From Gemmatimonadota bacterium (GTDB lineage Bacteria; Gemmatimonadota; Gemmatimonadetes; Longimicrobiales; Gaopeijiaceae): a DNA stretch of 64,000 nt. A program made the translations under genes and the position numbers. Location: contig JAUIEJ010000001.1 of NCBI GenBank assembly GCA_030428885.1, positions 675,557 through 739,556 of the forward strand. The letters are read 5' to 3'. Positions within the stretch are counted from its first letter, which is position 1; each line of letters starts with the position of its first letter. The notes beneath the pieces are model-generated. The model had not been told where the DNA came from. It was given only the letters and a program-made list of their open reading frames with translations, and did not search any database. Shown here one piece after another: positions 35,940-44,363 of the stretch.

Positions 35940-38572
35940 CGGGACCACGCCCCCCGGCATGGGCCCGCTGGGCCGTTCGCCTCGGCGTGAGGGGCGAGAC
36001 GCGCGACCTGGTGGAGGGCGACCTGGAGGAGCGGTTCGCCGCCGAAGTGGCCCGGGGGATCGGTCCGGCCGAGGCGCGGCGACGCTACGGCCGGCGGGCG
36101 CTGGCCTCGGTGGGGGCGGTGTGGAGGGGGGTATGGGACGAACGTGGACGAGGAGGAGCGATGCCGGGATGGGGTGAAGTGAAGCGCATGGTGCGGACGT
36201 TGGGGCGGCGGCCGGGGTACACGGCGGCGGTGACCGTCACGTTGGGTCTGGCGCTGGGGGCGGCGGCGGCGGTCTTCTCGGTGGTGGACGGGGTGCTGTT
36301 GCGCCCCCTGGCCCTGCCCCGGCCCCACGAACTCGTGACGGTGTGGATGACCCAGGACGGGGAGCCGACCAACCTGTCGGGCCCCAACGGCCTGGACCTG
36401 CGGGACGGGGTGGGGGCCTTCGAGGAGCTGGTGCTCTACTCCCGGGGATCGGTGCTGCTGGAGGCCGGCGAGGGGCCCGTGCGCCAGATGCCGGCGGTCC
36501 AACTGACCGACGGGGTGTTCGCCACACTGGGGTTGGCTCCGGCCGTGGGGCGGGATCTCTCGCCCGCCGACCTGGCCGAAGGTGCCCCTCCCGTGGCCCT
36601 TCTCAGCCACGGGCTGTGGACCGAGACCTTCGGCGGAGATCCGGGGGTCGTGGGGCGGAGCGTGATGGTGGACGGCCGCTCCACCGAGATCGTGGGGATC
36701 GTGCCCGAAGGTGTGGCCGTGCCCCTGGCCCCCGACGCCCGGGTGTGGGTGCCCTTCCGCAACGAGGGGGCCTTCCGGGCCCGGGATCTGATCTGGCTGG
36801 GGGGCCTGGCTCGCCTCGCCCCCGGGGTCGATGTGGGGGTGGCCCGGGCCGAAGCCGAGAGCGTGTGGGAGGGTCTTCGGGACGCCCACCCCGACGTGAT
36901 CCTGGACGCCGGGGTGACGGTGCTTCCCCTTCAGGCCTACCTGGTGGACGACATTCGCTCGGCGCTCTGGCTCCTCCTGGCGGCCACCGGGCTGCTCCTG
37001 GCCATGGCGTGCGTCAGCGTGGGGGGCCTCTATCTCGCCCGGGGGCGGGCCCGGGGCGCCGAACTGGCCCTCCGGGCCTCCATGGGCGCCGCTCGACGTC
37101 GCATCGTGGCCGAGCTCGTGGGCGAGGGGCTGCTCCTCACGGGGGCCGCGGCGGCGCTGGGCGCCGGGGTGGCCACCGCACTGGTGTGGGGCATGCGGGC
37201 CTTCGGACCCGCCGACCTGCCCCGGCTGGACGGGGTGGCCGTGGACGGCCGCGTGCTGGGTGTGGGGGCGGTGGTGGCGCTGGCGGTGGGGTTGGTCACG
37301 GCGGGGATCCCGGCAGTGCGCGCCGTGGCGGCGGCGCCGGCGGCTCGCCTGGTGCACGGGGGGCGGGGCGCCGTGGGCGGGCGGGGCGAGGGGCGCCGCC
37401 GGTTCACCACCGTGGGCGTGCAGGTGGCCCTGGCCACGGTGCTCCTGGCCGGGGCGGCGGTGCTGGGCCGCAGCTTCCTGACCCTGGTGCAGGTGGATCC
37501 GGGCTATCGCATCGACGGCATCGTCACGGCCGAACTGGAGATCTCCCCGGAGGTCTATGGCGACGCCGAGGCCCGGCGGGACCTCTACCGGCGCATCCAG
37601 GCCCGGGTGGCCGCCGAGCCGGGGGTGGAGGAAGCGGGGTGGGCGCTGATCCGCCCGCTGGACGACAGCCGCATCAACTACGAGGTAGCGGTGGACGGCC
37701 AGCCCGTGGGGGCGCCGGGCGAGGCGCCCAGCGCCGATCTGCAGTTGGCGTCGGGGGCCTACTATCGCGCTCTGGAGATCCGTCTGCTCCAGGGCCGTCT
37801 CTTCGAGGACCGGGACATCGGAGGACCCCCGGTGGCCCTGGTCACCGAGTCGCTGGCGAGGGACCTGTGGGGCGACGTGCCGGCCGTGGGCCGCCGCATC
37901 GGCTGGGTGGTGGATCGGGCCGACGAACCCCGTTGGCACGAGGTGGTGGGGGTGGTGGCCGACGTGAAGCAGCAGAGCCTGCAGGCCGAGACCCACGGCA
38001 CCCTGATCCTGGACTTCCTCCAGCGACCCCAGGGCGGGGCCACCCTCACGGTGCGCACGTCGGGCGACCCGGCGGCCCTGACCCGGCTGCTCCGGGACGA
38101 GATCCCGCGCATGGGGCCCGGGATTCCCGAGCCGGACGTGTCGACCCTCCGGGCCGCCCGCTCCGCCGACGTGGCGCCCCAGCGCTTTCTCGTTCTGCTG
38201 CTCGGGTTGTTCTCCGGGGTGGCCGTGACCCTGGCCGCCGTGGGCACCTACGCCACGCTGGCCTACGCCACGGCCCGGCGGCGGGTGGAGATGGGCGTCC
38301 GGCTGGCCGTGGGGGCCGACCCTGCCCGCCTGCGCTCCGAGGTGGTGCGGCAGGGCATGGTGCCCGTGGTCGCCGGCCTGGCCCTGGGATTGGTGGGGGC
38401 CCTGGGGGCCGCCGGGGCCGTGCGGGGACTCCTCTTCGAGGTCCCCGCACGGGACCCCCTCTCGCTGGGACTCACCGCGGCCCTTCTCGGTGCGGTGGGA
38501 CTGGCGGCCTGCCTGATTCCCGCCGCCCGGGCGGCCCGCACCGATCCGGTGCGGAGCCTCCGGGAGGGGTGA
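35936..38572 (+). CDS. ADOP-type MacB/FtsX-like permease
   Basis: This 878-aa permease has the short prefix (VEGDLEERFAAEVARGIGPAE), a first TM and MacB-type periplasmic domain (VVDGVLLRPLALPRPHEL), then an FtsX block of three TMs. A second copy follows, with another periplasmic domain and a C-terminal FtsX block (TYATLAYATARRRVEMGVRLAVGAD ... AARAARTDPVRSLREG). The duplicated architecture is complete. There is no ATPase gene next to it. It is translationally coupled to PadR by ATGA. Substrate is unknown. Confidence 0.92.
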   Translation: MTGPRPPAWARWAVRLGVRGETRDLVEGDLEERFAAEVARGIGPAEARRRYGRRALASVGAVWRGVWDERGRGGAMPGWGEVKRMVRTLGRRPGYTAAVTVTLGLALGAAAAVFSVVDGVLLRPLALPRPHELVTVWMTQDGEPTNLSGPNGLDLRDGVGAFEELVLYSRGSVLLEAGEGPVRQMPAVQLTDGVFATLGLAPAVGRDLSPADLAEGAPPVALLSHGLWTETFGGDPGVVGRSVMVDGRSTEIVGIVPEGVAVPLAPDARVWVPFRNEGAFRARDLIWLGGLARLAPGVDVGVARAEAESVWEGLRDAHPDVILDAGVTVLPLQAYLVDDIRSALWLLLAATGLLLAMACVSVGGLYLARGRARGAELALRASMGAARRRIVAELVGEGLLLTGAAAALGAGVATALVWGMRAFGPADLPRLDGVAVDGRVLGVGAVVALAVGLVTAGIPAVRAVAAAPAARLVHGGRGAVGGRGEGRRRFTTVGVQVALATVLLAGAAVLGRSFLTLVQVDPGYRIDGIVTAELEISPEVYGDAEARRDLYRRIQARVAAEPGVEEAGWALIRPLDDSRINYEVAVDGQPVGAPGEAPSADLQLASGAYYRALEIRLLQGRLFEDRDIGGPPVALVTESLARDLWGDVPAVGRRIGWVVDRADEPRWHEVVGVVADVKQQSLQAETHGTLILDFLQRPQGGATLTVRTSGDPAALTRLLRDEIPRMGPGIPEPDVSTLRAARSADVAPQRFLVLLLGLFSGVAVTLAAVGTYATLAYATARRRVEMGVRLAVGADPARLRSEVVRQGMVPVVAGLALGLVGALGAAGAVRGLLFEVPARDPLSLGLTAALLGAVGLAACLIPAARAARTDPVRSLREG

Positions 38573-38581
38573 CGACGGGCG

Positions 38582-39112
38582 CTAGTTGCTCCAGGGCGGC
38601 ACGACGCCGTTGGTGCGGGCGTAGGCGATGGCCTGGCCCAGGTGCTCGTGACTGTGGGTCTGGAGGAGGAGCACGGCGCCCATCCAATTCGTGTCGCGCC
38701 CGAACACGTTCACCGACTGCATGAGCTGGTCGTCGCTGAGCCCTTCGATGGCCGAGGCCATGTGTTCGAAGGCCGTCTCCAGATGGCCCACGATCTCGTC
38801 CTTGTCGGTGATCTGCTCGGCGGTGCCGAACCAGTCCTGGGCGTACCCCGCCGGCGGGGGCACCTGCATGAAGTTGAAGGGCAGGCCCATGTTGGCGCCG
38901 GCGATGTGCATGAAGACTTCGCTCACCGACCGCACGCCGTCGGCGGGCCGCCAGTCGTAGGCGTCGGCGGGCATGGCCCGGGCGAGGGAGACGTACTTGT
39001 CGCCCACGGCCCGCACGTCCAGGGCGACCTCGCTCTGGAAGGACTGGGCCGAGACGGGGGCCGCCACCGCGGCGGCGAGAGCCAGGGCGGGAATCCAACG
39101 ACGAACACGCAT
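38582..39112 (-). CDS. Exported DinB-like (four-helix) protein
   Basis: This 176-aa protein has a signal peptide (IPALALAAAVAAPVSAQ). A DinB/YfiT-type four-helix bundle follows, with conserved His positions (VFMHIAGANMG, LLLQTHSHEHLGQAIAYAR) that bind metal in this superfamily. The His-rich C-terminal helix is typical. The function is often metal-dependent transferase-like, but the exported location makes this unclear. It is convergent with the ADOP permease and divergent from the next propeller gene. Confidence 0.85.
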   Translation of the reverse strand: MRVRRWIPALALAAAVAAPVSAQSFQSEVALDVRAVGDKYVSLARAMPADAYDWRPADGVRSVSEVFMHIAGANMGLPFNFMQVPPPAGYAQDWFGTAEQITDKDEIVGHLETAFEHMASAIEGLSDDQLMQSVNVFGRDTNWMGAVLLLQTHSHEHLGQAIAYARTNGVVPPWSN

Positions 39113-39245
39113 GGGAGCTCCAGGTGGGAGGGTCGGGGTTCGCCCATGAGGATGGCGCGCACCGACCGGTGGGTCCACCCTTTCGACGCGAGGCGGCCTC
39201 CCCCGGGGGGGAGAGCGGAGACGGCATCGACGGAGGGAGTGGAGC

Positions 39246-40472
39246 ATGGCGAGGGGTGGCGCGTGGGTCGGGTGTACGGCGGTGGCGCTGGTGTGGGCGT
39301 GCGGGGGTGACGACGGCTCCACGTGGGCGGGAACGGAGGTGGACAGCGCCGGCGTGCGGGTGGTGACCCACGCCGCGGTGCCCGATCGGCCCGGTCCCTG
39401 GGTCCTCGAGCCGGTGATCACCGTGGGAGCCGCGGACGGGGCCGACGGCCCGGTGTTCGGGGCCGTCACCGACGTGGAAATCGACGGGCGGGGGCGGATC
39501 GCGTTGCTGGATGGACCGAGCCAGGTGATCCGCCTCTTCGACTCCGGGGGGGCGGCGGTGTCGGTGTTCGGTGGGCCCGGCGACGGCCCGGGCGAACTGT
39601 CCCGATTCGCGGGCTCCCTGGTGGCCCGGGGCGACACCCTCACGGTGGTGGACTGGGGGCGTGGGGCCCGGATCCGGTTCGACGGCCAGGGGGTGGCCCT
39701 GGAGTCCCGGCCCCTTCCGGGTCCGGCGGGCTCGCGCAGTTGGTGGCGCCGAGCCCGGGACGGCGAGGTGTGGTTCCGATCCCTGACCCGGGTGGTGCGG
39801 GACGACGGGCGGTGGGGCGGGGACGACCGTCTCTTCCGCCTGGGCGGCGACGGCGAGCCCCGGGAGGTGTGGGTCTTCCGGTACCCCGAGACCGACCTGG
39901 GCGGGCCCGGTGCGGTACGGGTGCCCCTGGTGGTGGACGCGCCGTCGTGGGACGTGGCCGACGACGGTGGGTTCGCCTGGGTGACCCTCTCCGACGGGCG
40001 ACTCCGCATCCACGCACCCGACGGGGGCCTGCGCCTCACTACCCATCGGGTCGCCTGGAGTCCCGAGGCCGCCACCTCGGCCCACCGGGGGCCGCTGGTG
40101 GATGCCCTGGGCCTCCGGCTCGGGGCGCTGGGGGGCGACCCGGCCGCTGCCCGGTCCATGGAGACGGACCTGCCGGAATCCCTGCCCGGGGTGACGTCGG
40201 TTCGGGCGGGACCCGAGGGCACGTGGTGGGTCCAGCGCCGGGGCGATCTCGCCTTCGTGGGGCCGGGCGCCGTGAACACTCCCGACCCGCCGACGGCGTG
40301 GGGCGGCCCCTTCTGGGACGTCGTGGGGCCCGACGGCCGCTACCGGGGCACCGTGGCGCTGCCCCCCCGCACCCGCCTGCTCCGCATCCGGGAGGGCCGC
40401 GTGATCGGCGTGACCGTCGACGACCTGGGCGTGGAGCGCCTGGCGGTGTGGCGGCTGGTACCCGCGGGCTGA
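39246..40472 (+). CDS. Six-bladed beta-propeller lipoprotein
   Basis: This 408-aa protein has a lipobox (VALVWAC, then GGDDG) and regular propeller blades: GAVTDVEIDGRGRIALLDG, VIRLFDSGGAAVSVFGGPG, LVARGDTLTVVDWGRG. Family proteins are common in Gemmatimonadota and have no assigned activity. A paralogue lies at 58168-59412, and both carry the VDSAGV/VDSAGI plus VFGA pattern. The start ATG is at 39246; no strong Shine-Dalgarno. It is convergent with the DAACS gene (7-bp gap). Confidence 0.85.
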   Translation: MARGGAWVGCTAVALVWACGGDDGSTWAGTEVDSAGVRVVTHAAVPDRPGPWVLEPVITVGAADGADGPVFGAVTDVEIDGRGRIALLDGPSQVIRLFDSGGAAVSVFGGPGDGPGELSRFAGSLVARGDTLTVVDWGRGARIRFDGQGVALESRPLPGPAGSRSWWRRARDGEVWFRSLTRVVRDDGRWGGDDRLFRLGGDGEPREVWVFRYPETDLGGPGAVRVPLVVDAPSWDVADDGGFAWVTLSDGRLRIHAPDGGLRLTTHRVAWSPEAATSAHRGPLVDALGLRLGALGGDPAAARSMETDLPESLPGVTSVRAGPEGTWWVQRRGDLAFVGPGAVNTPDPPTAWGGPFWDVVGPDGRYRGTVALPPRTRLLRIREGRVIGVTVDDLGVERLAVWRLVPAG

Positions 40473-40479
40473 CCGCTCG

Positions 40480-41769
40480 CTACGACGTCGCCCCTGCCGG
40501 GTTGGCCGCCGCCATGCCCTCCATATCCCGGTCGATGCGGTCGACGTAGACCGCCGCCGAGATGTCGCCGCAGACGTTCAGGGTCGTGCGGGACATGTCC
40601 AGGATCCGGTCGACGCCCAGCACGATGGCGATGCCCTCGGGAGGCACGCCCACGGTGGCCATGACCAACATCATGAGGGGCAGGGACCCGCCGGGTACGC
40701 CCGCGGCGCCGATGGCGGTCAGCACCGCCAGGATCACCACCACGATCTGCTCGCCCACCCCCAGATCGACGCCGAAGACCTGGGCCAGGAAGAGCACCGT
40801 CACGCCCTCGAAGAGGGAGGTGCCGTTCATGTTCATGGTGGCGCCCAGGGGCAGCACGAAGCCCGCCACCTTGGGTTGGACGTCGAGTTCGTCTTCCGCC
40901 GTCTTGATGGACGTCGGCAGCGTGGCCATGGACGAACTGGTGGAGAACGCCGTGACGATGGGCGCCGTCACCGCCTTCCAGAACCGCATGGGGCTCATGC
41001 GACCGAAGATCTTCACCAGCGCCGAGATGCCCACCGTGGCGTGGAGCAGGAGTCCCAGGAGCACCACGATCACGTACATGGAGAGCTGGGCCAGAATCCC
41101 CCAGCCGAACTGGGACGTGATGACGAAGATGAGGGCGAACACGCCGTATGGTGCGAGGTGCATCGCCATGTCGATGATGCGGATGATGGCTTCGCCGATG
41201 CCGTCCAGGACGTCGATGACGGGCTGGGCTTTCGCCTTCGGGATCATGGTGAGGGCGGCCCCGAAGATCAGCGAGAAGAAGATCAGGGCCAGCATGTCCA
41301 TGTCGGCCGCCGCCGCCACCGGGTTGCGAGGCACGATGTTCACGAAGGTCGAGACCCCGAAGTCGGTCGCTCCCGAGGCGGCGAGATCGCTAGCGCCCCC
41401 GGAGAACTGGGCCATGAGTTCGTCGCGCACCTCGGGGGTGAGGCCTCCACCCGGCTTGATGGTGTTGACCAGGGTGAGTCCGATGGTGGCGGCGATGAGG
41501 GTGCTCAAGGCGAAGTACCCCATGGTTCGCCCGCCCAGGCGTCCCAGGGTCTTCATGTCGCCGATCCCCGCCACGCCCAGGGCGATGGAGGTGAAGACGA
41601 TGGGCACCACCGTCATGAACAGGAGTCGCAGGAACACCTGGCCCACGGGGTACGCCACGTTGTCGGCGATCCAGGCCACCCATCCCGCTCCGGGGAACAG
41701 GGCGTTGGCCAGTCCCCCGGCCACCGCGCCCGCCACGAGCCCGATGGCGATCTTCGTATGGAGCTTCAC
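40480..41769 (-). CDS. Dicarboxylate/amino-acid:cation symporter (DAACS/GltPh-like)
   Basis: This 429-aa protein has eight TM segments and two re-entrant loops, recognisable by FSTSSSMATLP (the HP1 serine-rich motif), LPLGATMNMNGTSLFEG (TM7 NMDGT-like, here NMNGT), GVPGGSLPLMML (HP2) and DRILDMSRTTLNVCGD (TM8). It imports acidic amino acids or C4-dicarboxylates with Na+ or H+. The GTG start at 41769 has AGGAG ~10 nt upstream. Beside it lies a trans-3-hydroxyproline dehydratase, so a shared nutritional role is plausible. Confidence 0.93.
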   Translation of the reverse strand: MKLHTKIAIGLVAGAVAGGLANALFPGAGWVAWIADNVAYPVGQVFLRLLFMTVVPIVFTSIALGVAGIGDMKTLGRLGGRTMGYFALSTLIAATIGLTLVNTIKPGGGLTPEVRDELMAQFSGGASDLAASGATDFGVSTFVNIVPRNPVAAAADMDMLALIFFSLIFGAALTMIPKAKAQPVIDVLDGIGEAIIRIIDMAMHLAPYGVFALIFVITSQFGWGILAQLSMYVIVVLLGLLLHATVGISALVKIFGRMSPMRFWKAVTAPIVTAFSTSSSMATLPTSIKTAEDELDVQPKVAGFVLPLGATMNMNGTSLFEGVTVLFLAQVFGVDLGVGEQIVVVILAVLTAIGAAGVPGGSLPLMMLVMATVGVPPEGIAIVLGVDRILDMSRTTLNVCGDISAAVYVDRIDRDMEGMAAANPAGATS

Positions 41770-41852
41770 CCCGTCATCTCCTGTCTCGATCCACGACACA
41801 TGAACGGCGACCGCGGAAGGTACGGGCCCCCCGGTGTTCGGGCCAGCCGACG

Positions 41853-42914
41853 TCAGCGCACCAGGAAGCCGTCGCCGAAGGGGTCGTCGGGCTCCACGAA
41901 CCACTCGCTGCGTCCCACGATGGAGACCCGCCCCGAGACCTCGGGGATCACGGCCCGTCGACCCGCCACCTCCGTGTCTTCCACGACGCATACCCCGAAG
42001 CGGCCCCCCACGATGCTCTCCACCACTCGCTCCTCGCCCACCTCGAGCTCGCCCCGGGCCCGGAGAAGGGCCGCTCGGGCACTCACCCCCGTGCCCGTGG
42101 GACTCCGGTCCACCTCGCCGTCGGCGAAGACGCAGACGTGGCGGGAGTGGTGGGCGGGGTCGGCCGGCGGGCCGGTGAAGATCACGCCGTAGAGAAACGA
42201 CAAGGACGGCTCGTGGGGATGGCGGGGGGGCTCGGCCTCGGCGGCGGCGGCCTTGATGGCCCGGGCCGCCTCCACCAGAGCCCGGGCGCCGGACGGCTCG
42301 AGCGGGAGTCCCAGCGACGGCGCGTCGACGAAGGCGTAGTAGGCCCCGCCGAAAGCCAGATCGAAGGTCACGGCCCCCAGGCCCGGGACGTTCACCGTGC
42401 GGTCCGTGGCCTGGACCCACGAGGCCACGTTGCGGAAGCGCACCGACGTCACCCGCCCCCGATGCACCGAAGACACCACGTCCACGGGCCCCGCCGGGGT
42501 GTCGAGGGTGAAGCGGGTCTCGGGCTCTTCGGTGCGCACCAGGTCGGTCTCCACCATGACCCGCCCAAGGGCCAGCACCCCGTGGCCGCACATGGTGCTC
42601 CACCCCTCGTTGTGGAGGAAGAGCACCGACGCCGCCGAGCCGGGGCGCACCGGAGGCAGGAGCAGGGCGCCGTACATGTCGGCGTGGCCCCGGGGTTCCC
42701 ACATGAGGGCGCGGCGGTAGGCCTCCAACGTGTCGGCCGCCGCCAATCGAAGGGCGGGCACGCGGTCGCCCTCGGGTTCGGGCACGCCGGCGAAGATCAC
42801 CCGGAGGGGTTCGCCCTCGGTGTGGGCCTCCACCGTGGTGATGCGCAGGGTGCCCGGGGGCGGCATCCAATCCCGGGCAAGGCGGTGACGGGTGCGGGGG
42901 TCGGGAAAGGCCAT
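41853..42914 (-). CDS. Proline-racemase-family trans-3-hydroxy-L-proline dehydratase-like enzyme
   Basis: This 353-aa protein has the first catalytic Cys at ~109 (GWSTMCGHGVLALG). The second site is Thr ~273 (DRSPTGTGVSARAA), where proline racemases and hydroxyproline epimerases have Cys. That Cys/Thr pair is the mark of trans-3-hydroxy-L-proline dehydratases. The product would be pyrroline-2-carboxylate. Assignment within the family rests on this one residue. It starts at ATG 42914, upstream of the symporter and 83 bp from its start. A reductase for the product is not in the window. Confidence 0.85.
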   Translation of the reverse strand: MAFPDPRTRHRLARDWMPPPGTLRITTVEAHTEGEPLRVIFAGVPEPEGDRVPALRLAAADTLEAYRRALMWEPRGHADMYGALLLPPVRPGSAASVLFLHNEGWSTMCGHGVLALGRVMVETDLVRTEEPETRFTLDTPAGPVDVVSSVHRGRVTSVRFRNVASWVQATDRTVNVPGLGAVTFDLAFGGAYYAFVDAPSLGLPLEPSGARALVEAARAIKAAAAEAEPPRHPHEPSLSFLYGVIFTGPPADPAHHSRHVCVFADGEVDRSPTGTGVSARAALLRARGELEVGEERVVESIVGGRFGVCVVEDTEVAGRRAVIPEVSGRVSIVGRSEWFVEPDDPFGDGFLVR

Positions 42915-43030
42915 GGACGCAAGGTGCGGAGGGGGACCGCCGGGCGCCATCCTGCGCGGGTGGGCGCGGGCGCGTACTTTGCCGCCCCGGGCTCCGGTGG
43001 GCGGAGCCGGCAGCAACCACGGAGGCGGGC

Positions 43031-43744
43031 ATGGCCGACCGGGTCGGCACCAGCGGGTGGCAGTACGACGAGTGGAAGGGCCGCTTCTATCCCGACGATC
43101 TCGCCAAGGGCGACATGTTGTCGTACTACGCCGACCGCCTCGAGGCCGTGGAGGTCAACAACACCTTCTACCGGTTGCCGAAGAAGGACGTCCTGGCGGC
43201 CTGGGCCGAGCAGGTGCCCGACACCTTCCGCTTCGTCATCAAGGCGTCGCGGCGCATCACCCACAACGGCAAGCTGGGTCCCGACGCCCGGGAGCCCCTG
43301 GGGTTCCTGGTGGGCAACCTGGAGGCCCTGGGCGACCGCTTCGGCGCCCTCCTGATCCAGACGCCGCCCTGGCTCAAGGCCGACCTCGACCTGCTGCGCA
43401 CCTTCCTCGACTGGATTCCCGACGGCGTGCGGGCGGCCTTCGAGTTCCGGAGCCGGTCGTGGTTCGAGAGCGAGGTCATGGAGGCGCTGGCCGAGCGGGG
43501 CCACGCCTTCGCCGCCGCCGACACCGGCAACGCCGAGAAGGACCCGCCCCTCACCGCCGGCGGCGGGTGGTGCTACGCCCGCCTGCGCCGGGAGGACTAC
43601 GGCGAGGGCGACCTCGAGGAGTGGGCCCGGCGCCTGAAGGCCCTCGACGTCGCCGATCGTTTCGTCTTCTTCAAGCACGAAGACGAGGCCGCCGGGCCCG
43701 CCCTGGCCGCCCGTTTCGTCGCGCTCCTGGAGGCCGACTCGTGA
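43031..43744 (+). CDS. DUF72-family protein
   Basis: This 237-aa protein is a TIM-barrel-like member, recognised by GTSGWQYDEWKGRFYPDDL, YYADRLEAVEVNNTFYRLP, PDTFRFVIKASRRITHNGKL and VFFKHEDEA near the C-terminus. DUF72 proteins, YecE-like, are conserved and without assigned activity. The start ATG at 43031 has GGAGGC upstream. It overlaps the DUF1232 gene (GTGA). Confidence 0.93.
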   Translation: MADRVGTSGWQYDEWKGRFYPDDLAKGDMLSYYADRLEAVEVNNTFYRLPKKDVLAAWAEQVPDTFRFVIKASRRITHNGKLGPDAREPLGFLVGNLEALGDRFGALLIQTPPWLKADLDLLRTFLDWIPDGVRAAFEFRSRSWFESEVMEALAERGHAFAAADTGNAEKDPPLTAGGGWCYARLRREDYGEGDLEEWARRLKALDVADRFVFFKHEDEAAGPALAARFVALLEADS

Positions 43745-44283
43745 GTCCCACGTCGAATCCCCCGCCCCCCATGAATCTGCACGACGTGCAGGCCGTCATC
43801 GCCAGCGCCCGGGCCCGGGGCACCGATCCACTGGAACGCTGGATCCGCCGCCGGCTGAAGGACCCCGACGAGGCCGAGGTGAAGGAGGCCAGCGAGGTGG
43901 CGCTGGAGATCATCGAAACCGTGCCCGTCTTCCTGGCCCGGGCGGCCCAGGAGGCCGAGGAGCGCAACCTCGTGCCCGTGGTCCAGCCCCTCCTGGACCG
44001 GGCCGTGGTCTACTTCACGCGCCCGGTGGACCTCATTCCCGAGATGACCCACGGTCTCGCGGGACTCCTGGACGACACCTATCTCGTGCTCCGGATCCTG
44101 GAGAACCTGGAACGGGGTCCCACCCCCTTTCTCGACTGGGACCTGGAGTATCCCCTGACGTTTCTCCGGGGGCTGGTGGGGGGCACCATCGCCCGCCAGC
44201 TCGACGAGCTCTCGATTCTGGCCATGCAGGACGTGTCGCATCACCTGTCGGCCTTCTGGAATCAGATCGGCGCCGAAGCCTGA
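43741..44283 (+). CDS. DUF1232 (YkvA-like) protein
   Basis: This 180-aa helical protein contains the DUF1232 core YFTRPVDLIPEMTHGLAGLLDDTYLVLRIL, with the DLIP...LDD motif. Hydrophobic helices suggest membrane association, and family function is unknown. The GTG at 43741 overlaps the DUF72 stop. It lies just before the third ADOP locus, whose promoter palindrome starts after its stop. Confidence 0.85.
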   Translation: MSPTSNPPPPMNLHDVQAVIASARARGTDPLERWIRRRLKDPDEAEVKEASEVALEIIETVPVFLARAAQEAEERNLVPVVQPLLDRAVVYFTRPVDLIPEMTHGLAGLLDDTYLVLRILENLERGPTPFLDWDLEYPLTFLRGLVGGTIARQLDELSILAMQDVSHHLSAFWNQIGAEA

Positions 44284-44299
44284 CGCGCGTCACCCGGCC

Positions 44300-44345
44300 T
44301 TGACGGGTCGATCTTTTGCGATAAATCTTATTTCATAAGACTTAT
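44300..44345 (+). promoter_or_regulatory. Promoter with near-perfect palindrome before the third ADOP locus
   Basis: TTGACG (44300-44305) fits a -35. An 11-bp inverted repeat follows: ATAAATCTTAT (44321-44331), TTC, ATAAGACTTAT (44335-44345), with one mismatch, and the -10 (about 44322-44327) lies inside it. A good Shine-Dalgarno (GGGGAGG) precedes ATG 44364. This is likely the PadR operator for this locus. Confidence 0.6.
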
Positions 44346-44363
44346 TGCACGGGGAGGTGGGGC

